The translations under genes were made by a program, and so were the position numbers. Shown here piece after piece: positions 17,186-26,340 of a stretch of DNA of 64,000 nt. Under the pieces are notes generated by a model that saw only the letters and a list, made by a program, of their open reading frames with translations, made no database searches and had not been told where the DNA came from. The DNA comes from Tianweitania populi (GTDB lineage Bacteria > Pseudomonadota > Alphaproteobacteria > Rhizobiales > Rhizobiaceae). The stretch spans positions 1,299,501-1,363,500 of the forward strand of contig NZ_BMZQ01000002.1 in assembly GCF_014652875.1 (NCBI RefSeq), written 5' to 3'. How positions within the stretch are numbered: the first letter of the stretch is position 1; every line of letters begins with the position of its first letter.

Positions 17186-18286
17186 TCAGGATACGCGTCC
17201 CCTCGCGGTAATCGGCCAAGTTTCGTATGCACCGTCAGGCATGCGTACGCATAGCTCGTCCAGCATGTTGGACACGACGCATGCGTGGTTGGGAATGATT
17301 TCCACCTCGTCTCCGATACAGAGCGACATTGTCCCTTCGCTCACCAATCGCCCGTGTTCTTCGGACAGCTGGTCTATCTTGATGCCGGGATGGCCGACTA
17401 CGGTGCCGTGTCCGTCCATCCCGAGGAGGTCCGAGGTAAGAACCTTGCTCCCAGCATCGATGATCGCACGCCGCGGCGTCGGTCTCGACACCACTGTCGC
17501 AATTACGCGGAGCGCGCAGTCCTGTTCGGTTGCAACTCCCCGTGAGACAAGTGAACGGTCGTTGTACACGTACGTCCCGGGGCGGTATTCGGTAATGGTG
17601 CCACCGCTTGCGGCATTCCAGAGATCGGGCGTTCCACCGGAACTCACGACAGGAACGCTCAGCCCCGTCTCTTCGATGAACGCCTTCGCAGTGGCAAGAA
17701 ATTCCGTTGCGCGAGCAGCTTGCCCGGCTGCCGGATATGTCATTAACCCTCCGAACGACAGGCCGGGCGAGTTTGCGATCCCGAGGGCGAGGTCTCTGGC
17801 GCTGTCCGGGGACTGAACGCCGCAGCGGCAGGCTCCGGTGTCACATTCAACAAGTACGGCAAGCCTATCCGGCTCAGCCGCGAACGCTGACGAAAGCCCG
17901 CGCACGACGGCGATGTCATCGGCAACCGTCGACAGCCGAATCCTTCGCGCCAGACGGCGCAGCCGCTCCAGCTTGGCAGGACCTACCGCAGGATAAGACA
18001 GGAACACGTCCGTGACGGCGGCGCCGGCATCGAGCAAGGCCTCGACCTCGCCGATCTTCTGGCAGGTGATGCCGACTGCTCCGGCCTCCATTTGTGCGGA
18101 TGCCAGACGACCGAGTTTATGGGTCTTGATGTGCGGGCGAACAGCCAGGCCCTTTGATTGCAGATGGGCCTGAGCACGCTCGATGTTGCGCTGCGCAACC
18201 GCAAGGTCGAGCAACGCGTACGGCGTTTCTATTGGTGCCTTCACGCTGCCCCGCACAATCTTGTTGACATCGACGTCTCCAGGCAT
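17186..18286 (-). CDS. D-threonine aldolase / D-serine dehydratase-like PLP enzyme (DSD1 family)
   Basis: A 366-residue fold-type III PLP enzyme. The Lys that binds PLP lies in RPHIKTHKLGRLA; later landmarks are CDTGACRCGV, GGLMTYPA, VSSGGTPDLW and the C-terminal metal-binding pair in IIPNHACVVSNML (His and Cys, as in D-serine dehydratase and D-threonine aldolase). It would cleave or deaminate a D-3-hydroxy amino acid. ATG 18286 is chosen because homology starts a few residues after it; the upstream open frame to 18553 runs into the divergent binding-protein gene. The gene is divergent from an amino-acid ABC operon that also encodes RidA, which fits removal of reactive enamines formed by PLP enzymes. 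Confidence 0.87.
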   Translation of the reverse strand: MPGDVDVNKIVRGSVKAPIETPYALLDLAVAQRNIERAQAHLQSKGLAVRPHIKTHKLGRLASAQMEAGAVGITCQKIGEVEALLDAGAAVTDVFLSYPAVGPAKLERLRRLARRIRLSTVADDIAVVRGLSSAFAAEPDRLAVLVECDTGACRCGVQSPDSARDLALGIANSPGLSFGGLMTYPAAGQAARATEFLATAKAFIEETGLSVPVVSSGGTPDLWNAASGGTITEYRPGTYVYNDRSLVSRGVATEQDCALRVIATVVSRPTPRRAIIDAGSKVLTSDLLGMDGHGTVVGHPGIKIDQLSEEHGRLVSEGTMSLCIGDEVEIIPNHACVVSNMLDELCVRMPDGAYETWPITARGRVS

Positions 18287-18317
18287 CCAGATAGCGCAAT
18301 CCGTTATTGCGGTCAAA

Positions 18318-18335
18318 TGTCCAATATAATGGACA
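18318..18335. promoter_or_regulatory. Candidate operator, TGTCCA-N6-TGGACA
   Basis: Perfect 6-bp arms TGTCCA (18318-18323) and TGGACA (18330-18335) around ATATAA lie in the roughly 70-base gap between the PLP-enzyme start (18286) and the divergent ABC operon (18357). It is well placed to control both transcripts, most simply by the IclR protein encoded at 21817-22605. Assignment is from symmetry and position. Confidence 0.5.
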
Positions 18336-18356
18336 ATGGGAACATGGAGAGCGGGA

Positions 18357-19193
18357 ATGGGAATGAAGCAGATCATCGTTGGCCTGATGGCCGCTGTGTC
18401 GGTCGCGTCTGCCGTTGAGCAAGCCTCGGCGGCGAAGCTCGAAGACGTGCTTGCACGAGGGAAGCTCGTCGTCGGCACCGGGTCGACCAACGCGCCGTGG
18501 CACTTCAAGGATGCGAGCGACACGCTCCAGGGCTTTGACGTAGACGTAGCCAAGATCGTCGCGAAGGCGCTCTTCGGCGACGTAGAGAAAGTGGAGTTCG
18601 TAAATCAGTCCTCTGACGCGCGCATTCCGAACATTACGACGGGCAAGGTGGACATGACATGCCAGTTCATGACCGTCACCGGCGAGCGCGCGCAGCAGGT
18701 GAACTTCACCATTCCTTACTACCGCGAAGGCGTTGGACTGATGCTGAAGGAGGGTGGCCAGTACGCTGACTACGCCGCCCTGAAGGCGGCTGGCTCGTCG
18801 GTTACCATCGCGGTCCTGCAGAACGTCTACGCCGAGGAACTTGTCCATAAGGCTCTGCCCGAGGCGACGGTTGACCAGTACGATGCACAGGATCTGCTTT
18901 ATCAGGCCCTGCAGTCCGGCCGCGCGGATGCAGCCGCGACAGACCAGAGCTCGATCGCGTGGTACGTGACGCAGAACCCGGGACAGTACAAGGACGGCGG
19001 ATACGGCTGGAGCCCTCAGAGCTATGCCTGCGCCGTGGCGAAGGGTGATCAGGACTGGCTGAACTTCGTCAATACGGCGTTGCATGAGGCGATGACGGGC
19101 GTGGAGTTCGATGCCTACGCCGCGTCATACAAGAAGTGGTTCGGCAAGGACCTCGCTCCGCCTGCGATCGGTTTCCCGGTCGAGTTCAAGTAA
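18357..19193 (+). CDS. Amino-acid ABC transporter substrate-binding protein, family 3
   Basis: A roughly 278-residue periplasmic binding protein with a signal peptide ending near EQASAA. Family 3 features: KLVVGTGSTNAPWHFKD, the ligand-loop GFDVDVAKIVAKAL, DMTCQFMTVTGERAQQVNFT and AATDQSSIAWYV. It delivers a polar amino acid to the permeases at 19284-20611. In-frame ATG codons occur at 18336, 18357 and 18363; the last two have GA-rich sequence at the right distance and I take 18357. The divergent PLP enzyme suggests a D- or hydroxy-amino acid ligand (inference). Confidence 0.92.
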   Translation: MGMKQIIVGLMAAVSVASAVEQASAAKLEDVLARGKLVVGTGSTNAPWHFKDASDTLQGFDVDVAKIVAKALFGDVEKVEFVNQSSDARIPNITTGKVDMTCQFMTVTGERAQQVNFTIPYYREGVGLMLKEGGQYADYAALKAAGSSVTIAVLQNVYAEELVHKALPEATVDQYDAQDLLYQALQSGRADAAATDQSSIAWYVTQNPGQYKDGGYGWSPQSYACAVAKGDQDWLNFVNTALHEAMTGVEFDAYAASYKKWFGKDLAPPAIGFPVEFK

Positions 19194-19211
19194 GCGACGA
19201 GCACTCCGTCA

Positions 19212-19244
19212 AGGCGCCGGAAGACCGACAGCGTCCCGGCGCCT
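19212..19244 (+). terminator. Intercistronic hairpin after the binding-protein gene
   Basis: 9-bp arms AGGCGCCGG (19212-19220) and CCGGCGCCT (19236-19244) with a 15-base loop follow the stop codon of the binding protein. No U-tract follows, so message stabilisation or partial attenuation is more likely than complete termination. Confidence 0.55.
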
Positions 19245-19283
19245 CCGCCAGCAGTCCCGCACTGTCGCGCACCAGGATCCGCA

Positions 19284-19946
19284 ATGGGTTATACCCTTAA
19301 TTTTGCCGCCGTGTGGCGCAACTTCGACGACCTGCTTTGGGGTCTCGGCTTGAGCCTCTTGCTGGCCGCCGTAGCCATTGGACTGGGCTGTGTTCTCGGG
19401 CTGGTTCTAGCCTTCGGCCGCGTCAGCCGCTCGCGCCTGCTTTCTGGCTTGGCAGGGCTCTATGTGACGGTCTTCCGCAACCTGCCGCTGCTCGTACTTG
19501 TGCTGTTCTCCTTCTTCGCCCTGCCGCAGATGGGGCTGAGGCTCTCCAAGCAGTCATCCTTCGTGCTCGCGCTAGCGCTTTATTCTGCCGCCTACCTCGC
19601 AGAAGTCTTCCGCGGCGGTTTGCTCGGAGTGCCGCAGGGATTGCGCGAAGCCGGGCTTGCCATAGGCCTCACGCAAACGCAGATCAGGCGGAGCATTGTC
19701 TTGCCGATCATGCTGCGCTCCGTGTTGCCTGGGCTCGGCAGCACGTTCATCGGATTGTTCAAGGACACTTCGCTTGCTGCGGCGATCGCAGTGCCGGAGC
19801 TTACGTTCGAAGCGAGGAAGATCAACGTCGAGACGTTCCGGGTCATCGAAACGTGGATTGTCGCAAGCGGCCTCTATGTCGTCACGTGCTCGATCCTTGC
19901 TGCTCTTCTTCGTCAAGTCGAAGCCAAGCTCGCTATATCGAGGTAG
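19284..19946 (+). CDS. Amino-acid ABC transporter permease (HisM/GlnP-like), first subunit
   Basis: A 220-residue inner-membrane protein of the His/Glu/Gln/Arg permease family: N-terminal hydrophobic helix ([20 protein letters not shown]), [19 protein letters not shown], and the EAA loop [20 protein letters not shown]. It forms a hetero- or pseudo-dimeric channel with the product of the next gene, two bases downstream. AGGA precedes ATG 19284. Confidence 0.93.
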   Translation: MGYTLNFAAVWRNFDDLLWGLGLSLLLAAVAIGLGCVLGLVLAFGRVSRSRLLSGLAGLYVTVFRNLPLLVLVLFSFFALPQMGLRLSKQSSFVLALALYSAAYLAEVFRGGLLGVPQGLREAGLAIGLTQTQIRRSIVLPIMLRSVLPGLGSTFIGLFKDTSLAAAIAVPELTFEARKINVETFRVIETWIVASGLYVVTCSILAALLRQVEAKLAISR

Positions 19947-19948
19947 CC

Positions 19949-20611
19949 GTGAATCCACCCGCCACCTTTTCCGAACTCGTGTGGCTCGCGCGCTGGCCTT
20001 TGCTTTATGGGCTGGGCACGACCGTGGCCATTTCCCTGCTCGCCATCATCGGCGGGACGGTGCTTGGCACGCTTCTCGGGCTCGTACTGACCTACGGCAG
20101 TCGGGCATCCCGATTCGGCGCGCGCCTTTACACCGATTTCGTCCGCGGCACCCCGGTGCTGGTGCTGGTGCTGGCCAGCTTCTACATTCTTGGTGTCGCC
20201 GGCCTAGACCTCTCAGCGTTCCAGGCGGGCGTTCTGGCGCTTACCGTGTTCTGTTCCTCCCATGTGGGCGAGGTGACGCGCGGCGCCCTGCAGTCGATCC
20301 ACAAGGGCCAGGGCGAAGCTGCGAAGGCCATTGGCCTGACCTTCTCTCAGTCCTTCCGCCATGTACTGGGACCCCAGGCCCTCAGGCTGGCTCTTCCGGC
20401 CTTGATCAACACCGCCGTGGAGATGGTGAAGGCTTCGACGCTGCTGTCGGTCATAGGCGTGGCGGAACTGTTGCTGCGCACTCAAGAAGTGATCTCACGG
20501 ACGTTCCAGAGCCTCGAGTTCTACCTGCTCGCCGGGTTTCTGTACTTTGCCGTCAATTATGCCATCGAACGCCTCGGCCGCTATGTCGAGCGTCGAACGA
20601 GCCTCGCCTGA
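19949..20611 (+). CDS. Amino-acid ABC transporter permease, second subunit
   Basis: A 220-residue permease read from GTG 19949, with GAGGTAG just upstream, two bases after the preceding stop. Family hallmarks: [39 protein letters not shown] and the EAA loop [19 protein letters not shown]. The long open frame reaching back to 19313 is an overlap with the first permease gene and is not used. It completes the channel of the amino-acid importer. Confidence 0.92.
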   Translation: MNPPATFSELVWLARWPLLYGLGTTVAISLLAIIGGTVLGTLLGLVLTYGSRASRFGARLYTDFVRGTPVLVLVLASFYILGVAGLDLSAFQAGVLALTVFCSSHVGEVTRGALQSIHKGQGEAAKAIGLTFSQSFRHVLGPQALRLALPALINTAVEMVKASTLLSVIGVAELLLRTQEVISRTFQSLEFYLLAGFLYFAVNYAIERLGRYVERRTSLA

Positions 20612-20625
20612 AGGATCGCCCGTTC

Positions 20626-21396
<771 letters not shown>

Positions 21397-21416
21397 CTTC
21401 AACAGGAAAATACAGC

Positions 21417-21800
21417 ATGTCCCTTACCCGATACGGCGCCGGTGAATCCGGAGCTGGAAAACAAGCCCTTCCATTCGCCCGGGCAGTCGAGGCCGATGGC
21501 TGGCTCTTCGTATCCGGCCAGGTGGCGATGGAGAAAGGGGAGATCGTGGACGGTGGCATCGTCGCCCAAACGCATAAGACGATGGAGAACCTGATCGCGA
21601 TCCTGCACGAGGCCGGATACGGCATTGAAGATGTGGTTCGTGTCGGCGTATGGCTGGACGATCCGCGTGACTTCTGGAGCTTTAACGGCGTTTATGCCGA
21701 ATACTTCAACGGACATCCCCCGGCTCGTGCCTGCGTTCAGTCATCCATGATGGTCGACTGCAAGGTCGAGATCGACTGCGTCGCCTACAAGAAGAAGTAA
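21417..21800 (+). CDS. RidA family protein (reactive enamine/imine deaminase)
   Basis: A 127-residue YjgF/YER057c/UK114 protein. RidA proteins hydrolyse 2-aminoacrylate and related enamines made by PLP-dependent enzymes. Recognisable parts are FARAVEADGWLFVSGQVAM, QTHKTMENLIAILHEAGYG, and the C-terminal substrate Arg in PPARACVQSSMM. Its place in an operon facing a D-3-hydroxyamino-acid PLP enzyme fits detoxification of that enzyme's intermediates, or a catabolic deaminase role. Confidence 0.92.
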   Translation: MSLTRYGAGESGAGKQALPFARAVEADGWLFVSGQVAMEKGEIVDGGIVAQTHKTMENLIAILHEAGYGIEDVVRVGVWLDDPRDFWSFNGVYAEYFNGHPPARACVQSSMMVDCKVEIDCVAYKKK

Positions 21801-21816
21801 CGAGAAACGCCGCGCC

Positions 21817-22605
21817 ATGGACAAGCTGGTCGGGAACAACGGCAAGGCGCCGGGGGCTACGCGTTCGCGCGGTCTCGAACGCGCCTTCGACATCATGGAC
21901 GCGCTGGCCAGCGCCCGGCGACCTCTTCGTGCCAATGAAATAGCGACGTTTCTCGGCGCGCCGCGGTCTTCGGTCTACGAACTGACGTCGCTTCTGCTGG
22001 GTCGCGGCATTCTGGAGGATGCCGGTGACGGACGGCTTTTCCTTGGCGAGAAGCTCTATCTGCTCGGATCGGCCTATGCCGCCGTTTCGGGCCGGGGCGC
22101 GGCCGTGGAGGCGGCGCTTAAGCGTGTGGTAAGCGAAACCAGCGAGACCGCGCAGTTCTGTCGCCTCGACGGCAACCGCTATTATGTCGGTGCTATGCGC
22201 GAGGGATCGCGTCCCTTCCGGATCTCCACCACGATCGGCGAACGCGTGCCGCTGACCTGGACCGCCTCGGGACGGCTTCTGGTCGACCATCTGACAGCGG
22301 ACGAAATCCTGGCATTCCTCGACAAGGGTGACTTCGCGCTGCCGGACGAAACGCCGATCGACCGGAAGCGCTTCTTGTCGGAGGTGGAGGGCGCACGTGT
22401 CGCCGGCCATTTCACGTTCGACAGCGCCCTCGACAGTTACACGCACTGCTTTGCCGTGCCCGTCCGAAGACAGGACGGCCAAACCATGGCAACGCTCTGC
22501 ATCGTTGCGCCGCGCGAAGATGCACGGCGCAATCATGCGGCCTATCTCGAAACCTTGAAGGGCGCAGCGGCCGCCCTTGTTCCTCACTTCACTGACGCTG
22601 TTTGA
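21817..22605 (+). CDS. IclR-family transcriptional regulator
   Basis: A 262-residue regulator: N-terminal winged helix (about residues 17-80, with ANEIATFLGAPRSSVYELTSLLL) and C-terminal IclR effector domain (about 95-262). It lies 16 bases after ridA at the end of the amino-acid ABC operon, so it probably regulates this operon and the divergent PLP-enzyme gene; the inverted repeat at 18318-18335 is the obvious candidate site. Confidence 0.92.
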   Translation: MDKLVGNNGKAPGATRSRGLERAFDIMDALASARRPLRANEIATFLGAPRSSVYELTSLLLGRGILEDAGDGRLFLGEKLYLLGSAYAAVSGRGAAVEAALKRVVSETSETAQFCRLDGNRYYVGAMREGSRPFRISTTIGERVPLTWTASGRLLVDHLTADEILAFLDKGDFALPDETPIDRKRFLSEVEGARVAGHFTFDSALDSYTHCFAVPVRRQDGQTMATLCIVAPREDARRNHAAYLETLKGAAAALVPHFTDAV

Positions 22606-22976
22606 TTTGGCACGCGAATCTCCAGCGCTTCGCCTGCTCCGGAAACCGATACCTTCTTTCCATACAAGGGAAGTCGCGGGGCGATGACGTTGTTGCCGCC
22701 CTACGGGCGGTATAATCCGACAGGTCTGCGACATTGCTCTTACCGGAAGTGGCGGCAAAGCTCTTGCATTAATGCATCGAAATTTCGGCGTACTAATTGT
22801 CGGGCTTGAACATGGTGGCGGGCCGCAACCCGCCTGATCGAACCGGTCGAGGCTGGCAAGAACGACAGCGCCTTGGCTGGTGCGGTGCTGCAAAATACTC
22901 GGTTGCGAGATCTAATTCTAAGTCATTAAGGCTACGCTGGCTGGTGTACTGGCCAAGCAGCTTCTGCCGCGCCCGC
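22606..22976. other. Spacer with no convincing gene
   Basis: No coding frame with support is visible. The sequence joins the end of the IclR gene to an N-terminally truncated FAD oxidoreductase frame and probably contains the site where the upstream part of that gene was lost. Confidence 0.45.
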
Positions 22977-23375
22977 GAAGCGTATGATACCGCGATCGCG
23001 GTCCCGCAAAGGCGGATCGCAAAGATGGCGGAAGTCCACCGCCGGTCGCTCGACGCACGCTTCCCTGAACTCGCGGGCGTGCCTTTCGAATACAGCTGGA
23101 CCGGCCGAATCTGCCTCAGCCGCAACCATGTGCCGGCCTTCGGCGAAATCGAGGAAGGCCTCTACTCGGCCTGTTGCGAGAACGGGCTTGGAACCGTCAA
23201 GAGCACGCTTGCCGGCGTGATGGCGGCCGAGCTCGCGACGAACAGACGGACCCAGCAACTTATAGAATTCATGGATCACCCCGAGCCTTCACGGCTCCCG
23301 CCAGAGCCATTCGCTACGGTTGGTATCAATTCGGTGATCCGCATGCAGGAATTGCGCGCAGGCCGCGAAGGATGA
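22977..23375 (+). pseudogene. C-terminal remnant of a DAO-type FAD-dependent oxidoreductase
   Basis: About 130 residues align in pattern with the end of DAO-family FAD oxidoreductases (glycine/gamma-glutamylputrescine oxidase-like): FEYSWTGRICLSRNHVPAFG, LYSACCENGLGTVKSTLAG and SRLPPEPFATVGINS. Such enzymes are about 430 residues long with an N-terminal GxGxxG FAD motif; that part is absent here. The frame is open back to 22797 but that stretch does not resemble the family, and no ribosome-binding site precedes the conserved part. It lies just upstream of the betaine/proline-type ABC operon, whose imported imino acid may once have been the substrate. Confidence 0.75.
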
Positions 23376-23451
23376 TCGGGCTAAGCGCAATTTGAAGGAC
23401 ATACCGCGTCCGTCCTTCAAACATAAAAGGGAACAAAAACAGGAGCGTGGA

Positions 23452-24303
23452 ATGAAAACTTTTTGGAAGTCGCTTTGTGCGGCGGCAATGGTCGGTATGG
23501 CGATCCTGCCCGTACAGGCACAGGAAAAGTCGGTCACGATGGGGACCCTGTCCTGGGAAGATCTGACGCCGATCACCGGCATCACCAAGAAGGTTCTGGA
23601 AGACAAGGGCTACAGTGTTAAGGTCGTCGAATTCGCCGAATGGGGCATCGCTTATGCCGCACTGAGCAAGGGCGACATCCAGATCCTTGCATCCCAGACC
23701 GACTATGTCGCGCAGGACTACTGGAACAAGAACAAGAACCGGCTGGAAAAGATCTCCCCGGTGTCACACGGCCTGTTCCAGGGCGTGGCTGTCCCGAAAT
23801 ATGTGACCATCGACTCGATGGATCAGTTGAACGACAATGCCGACAAGCTCGGCGGCAAGATTGTCGGCATCGAGCCGGGTTCGGGCCTCATGCGTGACAC
23901 AACAAACGCAGTCAAGGACTACGACCTCAAGCTGCAGCTCGTGGAAGGCAGCACCGCGGCGATGACAGCGGCTCTGAAGTCGGCGATCGATCGTCAGGAG
24001 TGGATCGCGGTTACGATCTGGGAGCCATCCTGGATGATGCAGAAATTCGACGTAAAGTTCCTGAACGATCCGAAGGGCGTTTTCCCGCCCCCACAGAGCT
24101 ACTACTGGATCGGCCAGAAGGGCTTTTCGGCGGAAAATCCGGGTGCGCGTGAAGCGATCGCCAGCGTTTACGTGCCGCTTGCCGACATCACGGCCATCAA
24201 CGGTGAGGTCAGTGACGGCAAGACCATGGACCAAGCCGTAGCAAGCTGGATCGAAGCCCATGCCGACCTGATTAAGCGTTGGGAGAACATCAAGAGCGAA
24301 TAA
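23452..24303 (+). CDS. Glycine betaine/proline-type ABC substrate-binding protein (ProX/OpuAC-like)
   Basis: A 283-residue periplasmic protein with a signal peptide ending at VQAQEK. The OpuAC fold is indicated by MGTLSWEDLTPITGITKKVL, VVEFAEWGIAYAALSKGDI, GIEPGSGLM and the Trp-rich VTIWEPSWMMQKF. These proteins use aromatic residues to hold quaternary amines. ATG 23452 follows AGGAG at 23441. With the proline racemase-like enzyme encoded at the end of the operon, a betaine of proline or hydroxyproline is a reasonable ligand guess. Confidence 0.92.
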   Translation: MKTFWKSLCAAAMVGMAILPVQAQEKSVTMGTLSWEDLTPITGITKKVLEDKGYSVKVVEFAEWGIAYAALSKGDIQILASQTDYVAQDYWNKNKNRLEKISPVSHGLFQGVAVPKYVTIDSMDQLNDNADKLGGKIVGIEPGSGLMRDTTNAVKDYDLKLQLVEGSTAAMTAALKSAIDRQEWIAVTIWEPSWMMQKFDVKFLNDPKGVFPPPQSYYWIGQKGFSAENPGAREAIASVYVPLADITAINGEVSDGKTMDQAVASWIEAHADLIKRWENIKSE

Positions 24304-24310
24304 GTTTTTA

Positions 24311-24337
24311 ACGGGCCGCTGGTCGGCGGCCCGTTTT
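24311..24337 (+). terminator. Hairpin with T-run after the binding-protein gene
   Basis: 8-bp arms ACGGGCCG (24311-24318) and CGGCCCGT (24327-24334... ending in TTTT) follow the stop by a few bases and run into TTTTCTT, a classic intrinsic terminator shape. Because the ATPase gene continues 50 bases downstream, it probably acts as a partial terminator that keeps binding-protein expression above that of the membrane parts. Confidence 0.7.
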
Positions 24338-24387
24338 CTTAAGCGATCGAAAATGAAGCCGGCATCAAGCCAGCCTGGGGGACCGCG

Positions 24388-25479
24388 ATGAACACAGTAA
24401 CTGATCCATCAAACGAAATTCTGGTCGACTGCAAGTCGGTCTGGAAGATCTTTGGTTCCCGCGCGCCCGCTGCCGTGAAAGCCATTTCCGAGCGCGGACT
24501 TTCCAAGAAGCAGGTGCTGGACGAATTCAACTGCGTGGTCGGCGTTGCCGATGCCAGCCTGCAGGTCCGTCGCGGCGAGATCTTCTGCGTCATGGGTCTT
24601 TCCGGGAGTGGAAAGTCGACGCTGATCCGCCTGCTCAATCGCCTGATCGAGCCAAGCATGGGCGGAATTGTCGTCAAGGGCCGTGACATCGCCAAGCTGA
24701 ACGCAGCCCAACTCAGGGATATGCGCGCGCGCCATATCGGCATGGTCTTCCAGAGCGTCGCCCTTCTGCCGCATCGTACCGTACTGGAAAACGCTGCCTT
24801 CGGTCTCGAAGTCCGTGGTGTCGGCAAGGAAGAACGCCACCAGACTGCGCGTGCTGCGCTCGACAAGGTCGGCTTGACCGACTGGACGTCACGCTACCCA
24901 TCCGAACTATCGGGCGGCATGCAGCAGCGCGTCGGTCTTGCTCGCGCACTCGCTGCCGATCCCGAGATCATCCTGATGGACGAGCCCTTCAGCGCGCTCG
25001 ACCCTTTGATCCGTCGCCAGCTTCAGGATGAATTCCGGCAGCTCACCAAGTCGCTAGGCAAGTCAGCCGTCTTCATCACGCATGATCTCGAAGAGGCCAT
25101 CCGCATCGGTGATCGGATCGTCATCATGAAAGACGGCGTCATCGTTCAGGTCGGCACGGCGGAGGATATTGTGACCAATCCGGCCGACGACTATGTGTCC
25201 GACTTCGTCGCCGGCATTTCGCGCATTCATCTCGTCAAGGCGCATACCGTGATGCGGCCAGTCGCCGAGTATAGCGCGGCGCATCCCCACGTGGATGTTG
25301 GCAGCCTTCTGCGCGCGTCTCCGGAAGCGGATATTGGAAATCTGATCGACCTGACCATGCAGTCGGACCGCGATGCGATCGCGGTTGTCGATAACGACGC
25401 GATCGTTGGGGTCGTGACGACGCGCGGGCTCTTGCGCAGCGTGGCCGGACATCCGGCAAGCCAAGCAACTGCAGCTTAG
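24388..25479 (+). CDS. Glycine betaine/proline ABC transporter ATP-binding protein (ProV-like)
   Basis: A 363-residue ATPase of the ProV/OpuAA type, with the family's N-terminal helix region (VWKIFGSRAPAAVKAISERG), Walker A GLSGSGKS, signature LSGGMQQRVGLARAL, Walker B ILMDEPFSALDP and H-loop FITHDLEEAIR. The C-terminal part (about 285-360) resembles CBS modules (IAVVDNDAIVGVVTTRGLL), which in OpuA-type systems sense ionic strength. It is the first gene after the partial terminator and 12 bases before the first permease. Confidence 0.93.
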   Translation: MNTVTDPSNEILVDCKSVWKIFGSRAPAAVKAISERGLSKKQVLDEFNCVVGVADASLQVRRGEIFCVMGLSGSGKSTLIRLLNRLIEPSMGGIVVKGRDIAKLNAAQLRDMRARHIGMVFQSVALLPHRTVLENAAFGLEVRGVGKEERHQTARAALDKVGLTDWTSRYPSELSGGMQQRVGLARALAADPEIILMDEPFSALDPLIRRQLQDEFRQLTKSLGKSAVFITHDLEEAIRIGDRIVIMKDGVIVQVGTAEDIVTNPADDYVSDFVAGISRIHLVKAHTVMRPVAEYSAAHPHVDVGSLLRASPEADIGNLIDLTMQSDRDAIAVVDNDAIVGVVTTRGLLRSVAGHPASQATAA

Positions 25480-25491
25480 GCGAGGGCGGGC

Positions 25492-26340
25492 ATGGACATC
25501 TCGGTCATAGCCGACACCTTCGACGTTTGGACGGATGACGCGCTGAGTTGGATCAGCGACCATGGAGAATGGCTGTTCGAGTTCGTGCGCATGGTGCTCG
25601 AGACCACCTATGACGGTGTTCTCTGGCTGCTGCAGGTTCCGCCGTTCTATGTCATCGCGGTCCTTGCCGCTCTGATCGCATGGCGGCAGATCAACCTTCT
25701 AGCGGGCGTTGCAATCGGCGTTGCGCTGGCTTTCTGCAGTTTCATGGGTCTTTGGGAAGAGACCATGAGCACGCTGGCTCTCGTCATCACAGCCACGGTG
25801 CTTGCTCTGCTGGTTGGAATTCCGGTTGGCATTGTGGCGGGCTTCGTCAGGACCTTCGACCGGTTTCTCGATGCAGTACTCGACCTGGTTCAAACCCTTC
25901 CGCCTTATATCTATTTGCTTCCGGCGATCGCCCTTCTTGGATACAGTCCGGCAACCGCTTTGGTCGCGACCTTCATCGTTGCCGTGCCGCCAGCGGTTCG
26001 TTTGACATCGCTTGGTATTCGCATGACACCCAACGAATTCATCGAGTTGGGGCAGGCAAGCGGCCTCACACCTTGGCAGATGTTCACGAAGATCAGGATG
26101 CCTTTTGCTGTTCCCAGCGTCATGGCGGGCATCAACCAGAGCCTGATGATGGCGTTCGGTATGGTGGTCATTGCTGGCATCGTAGGCTCGGGCGGACTGG
26201 GCGCCACGATCTACGGTGCAATCCGTACCCTCGATATCGCCGTGTCGATCAATGCCGCGATCGCCATCGTCATCTTGACGATGATCCTCGACCGCTTGAC
26301 GCAAAGCGCTGGTAGGCGGGAAAGGGAGACCGGCCGATGA
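25492..26340 (+). CDS. Betaine/proline ABC transporter permease, first subunit (ProW-like)
   Basis: A 282-residue permease with several membrane helices (VPPFYVIAVLAALIAW, TLALVITATVLALLVGIPVG) and the EAA loop EFIELGQASGLTPWQMFTKI followed by VVIAGIVGSGGLGATIYGAI. It overlaps the next permease by ATGA (26337-26340). Two different ProW-like permeases in one operon suggest a heterodimeric channel. Confidence 0.92.
   Translation: MDISVIADTFDVWTDDALSWISDHGEWLFEFVRMVLETTYDGVLWLLQVPPFYVIAVLAALIAWRQINLLAGVAIGVALAFCSFMGLWEETMSTLALVITATVLALLVGIPVGIVAGFVRTFDRFLDAVLDLVQTLPPYIYLLPAIALLGYSPATALVATFIVAVPPAVRLTSLGIRMTPNEFIELGQASGLTPWQMFTKIRMPFAVPSVMAGINQSLMMAFGMVVIAGIVGSGGLGATIYGAIRTLDIAVSINAAIAIVILTMILDRLTQSAGRRERETGR

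Noticed and set aside
18287-18553. N-terminal extension of the DSD1-like gene to 18553
   Set aside because: It would run through the divergent binding-protein gene and the promoter palindrome; conserved sequence begins just after ATG 18286.
25699-26304. 201-codon open frame on the minus strand rich in Arg, His and Asp
   Set aside because: Antisense to the ProW-like permease, which has a recognised domain and tight operon spacing.
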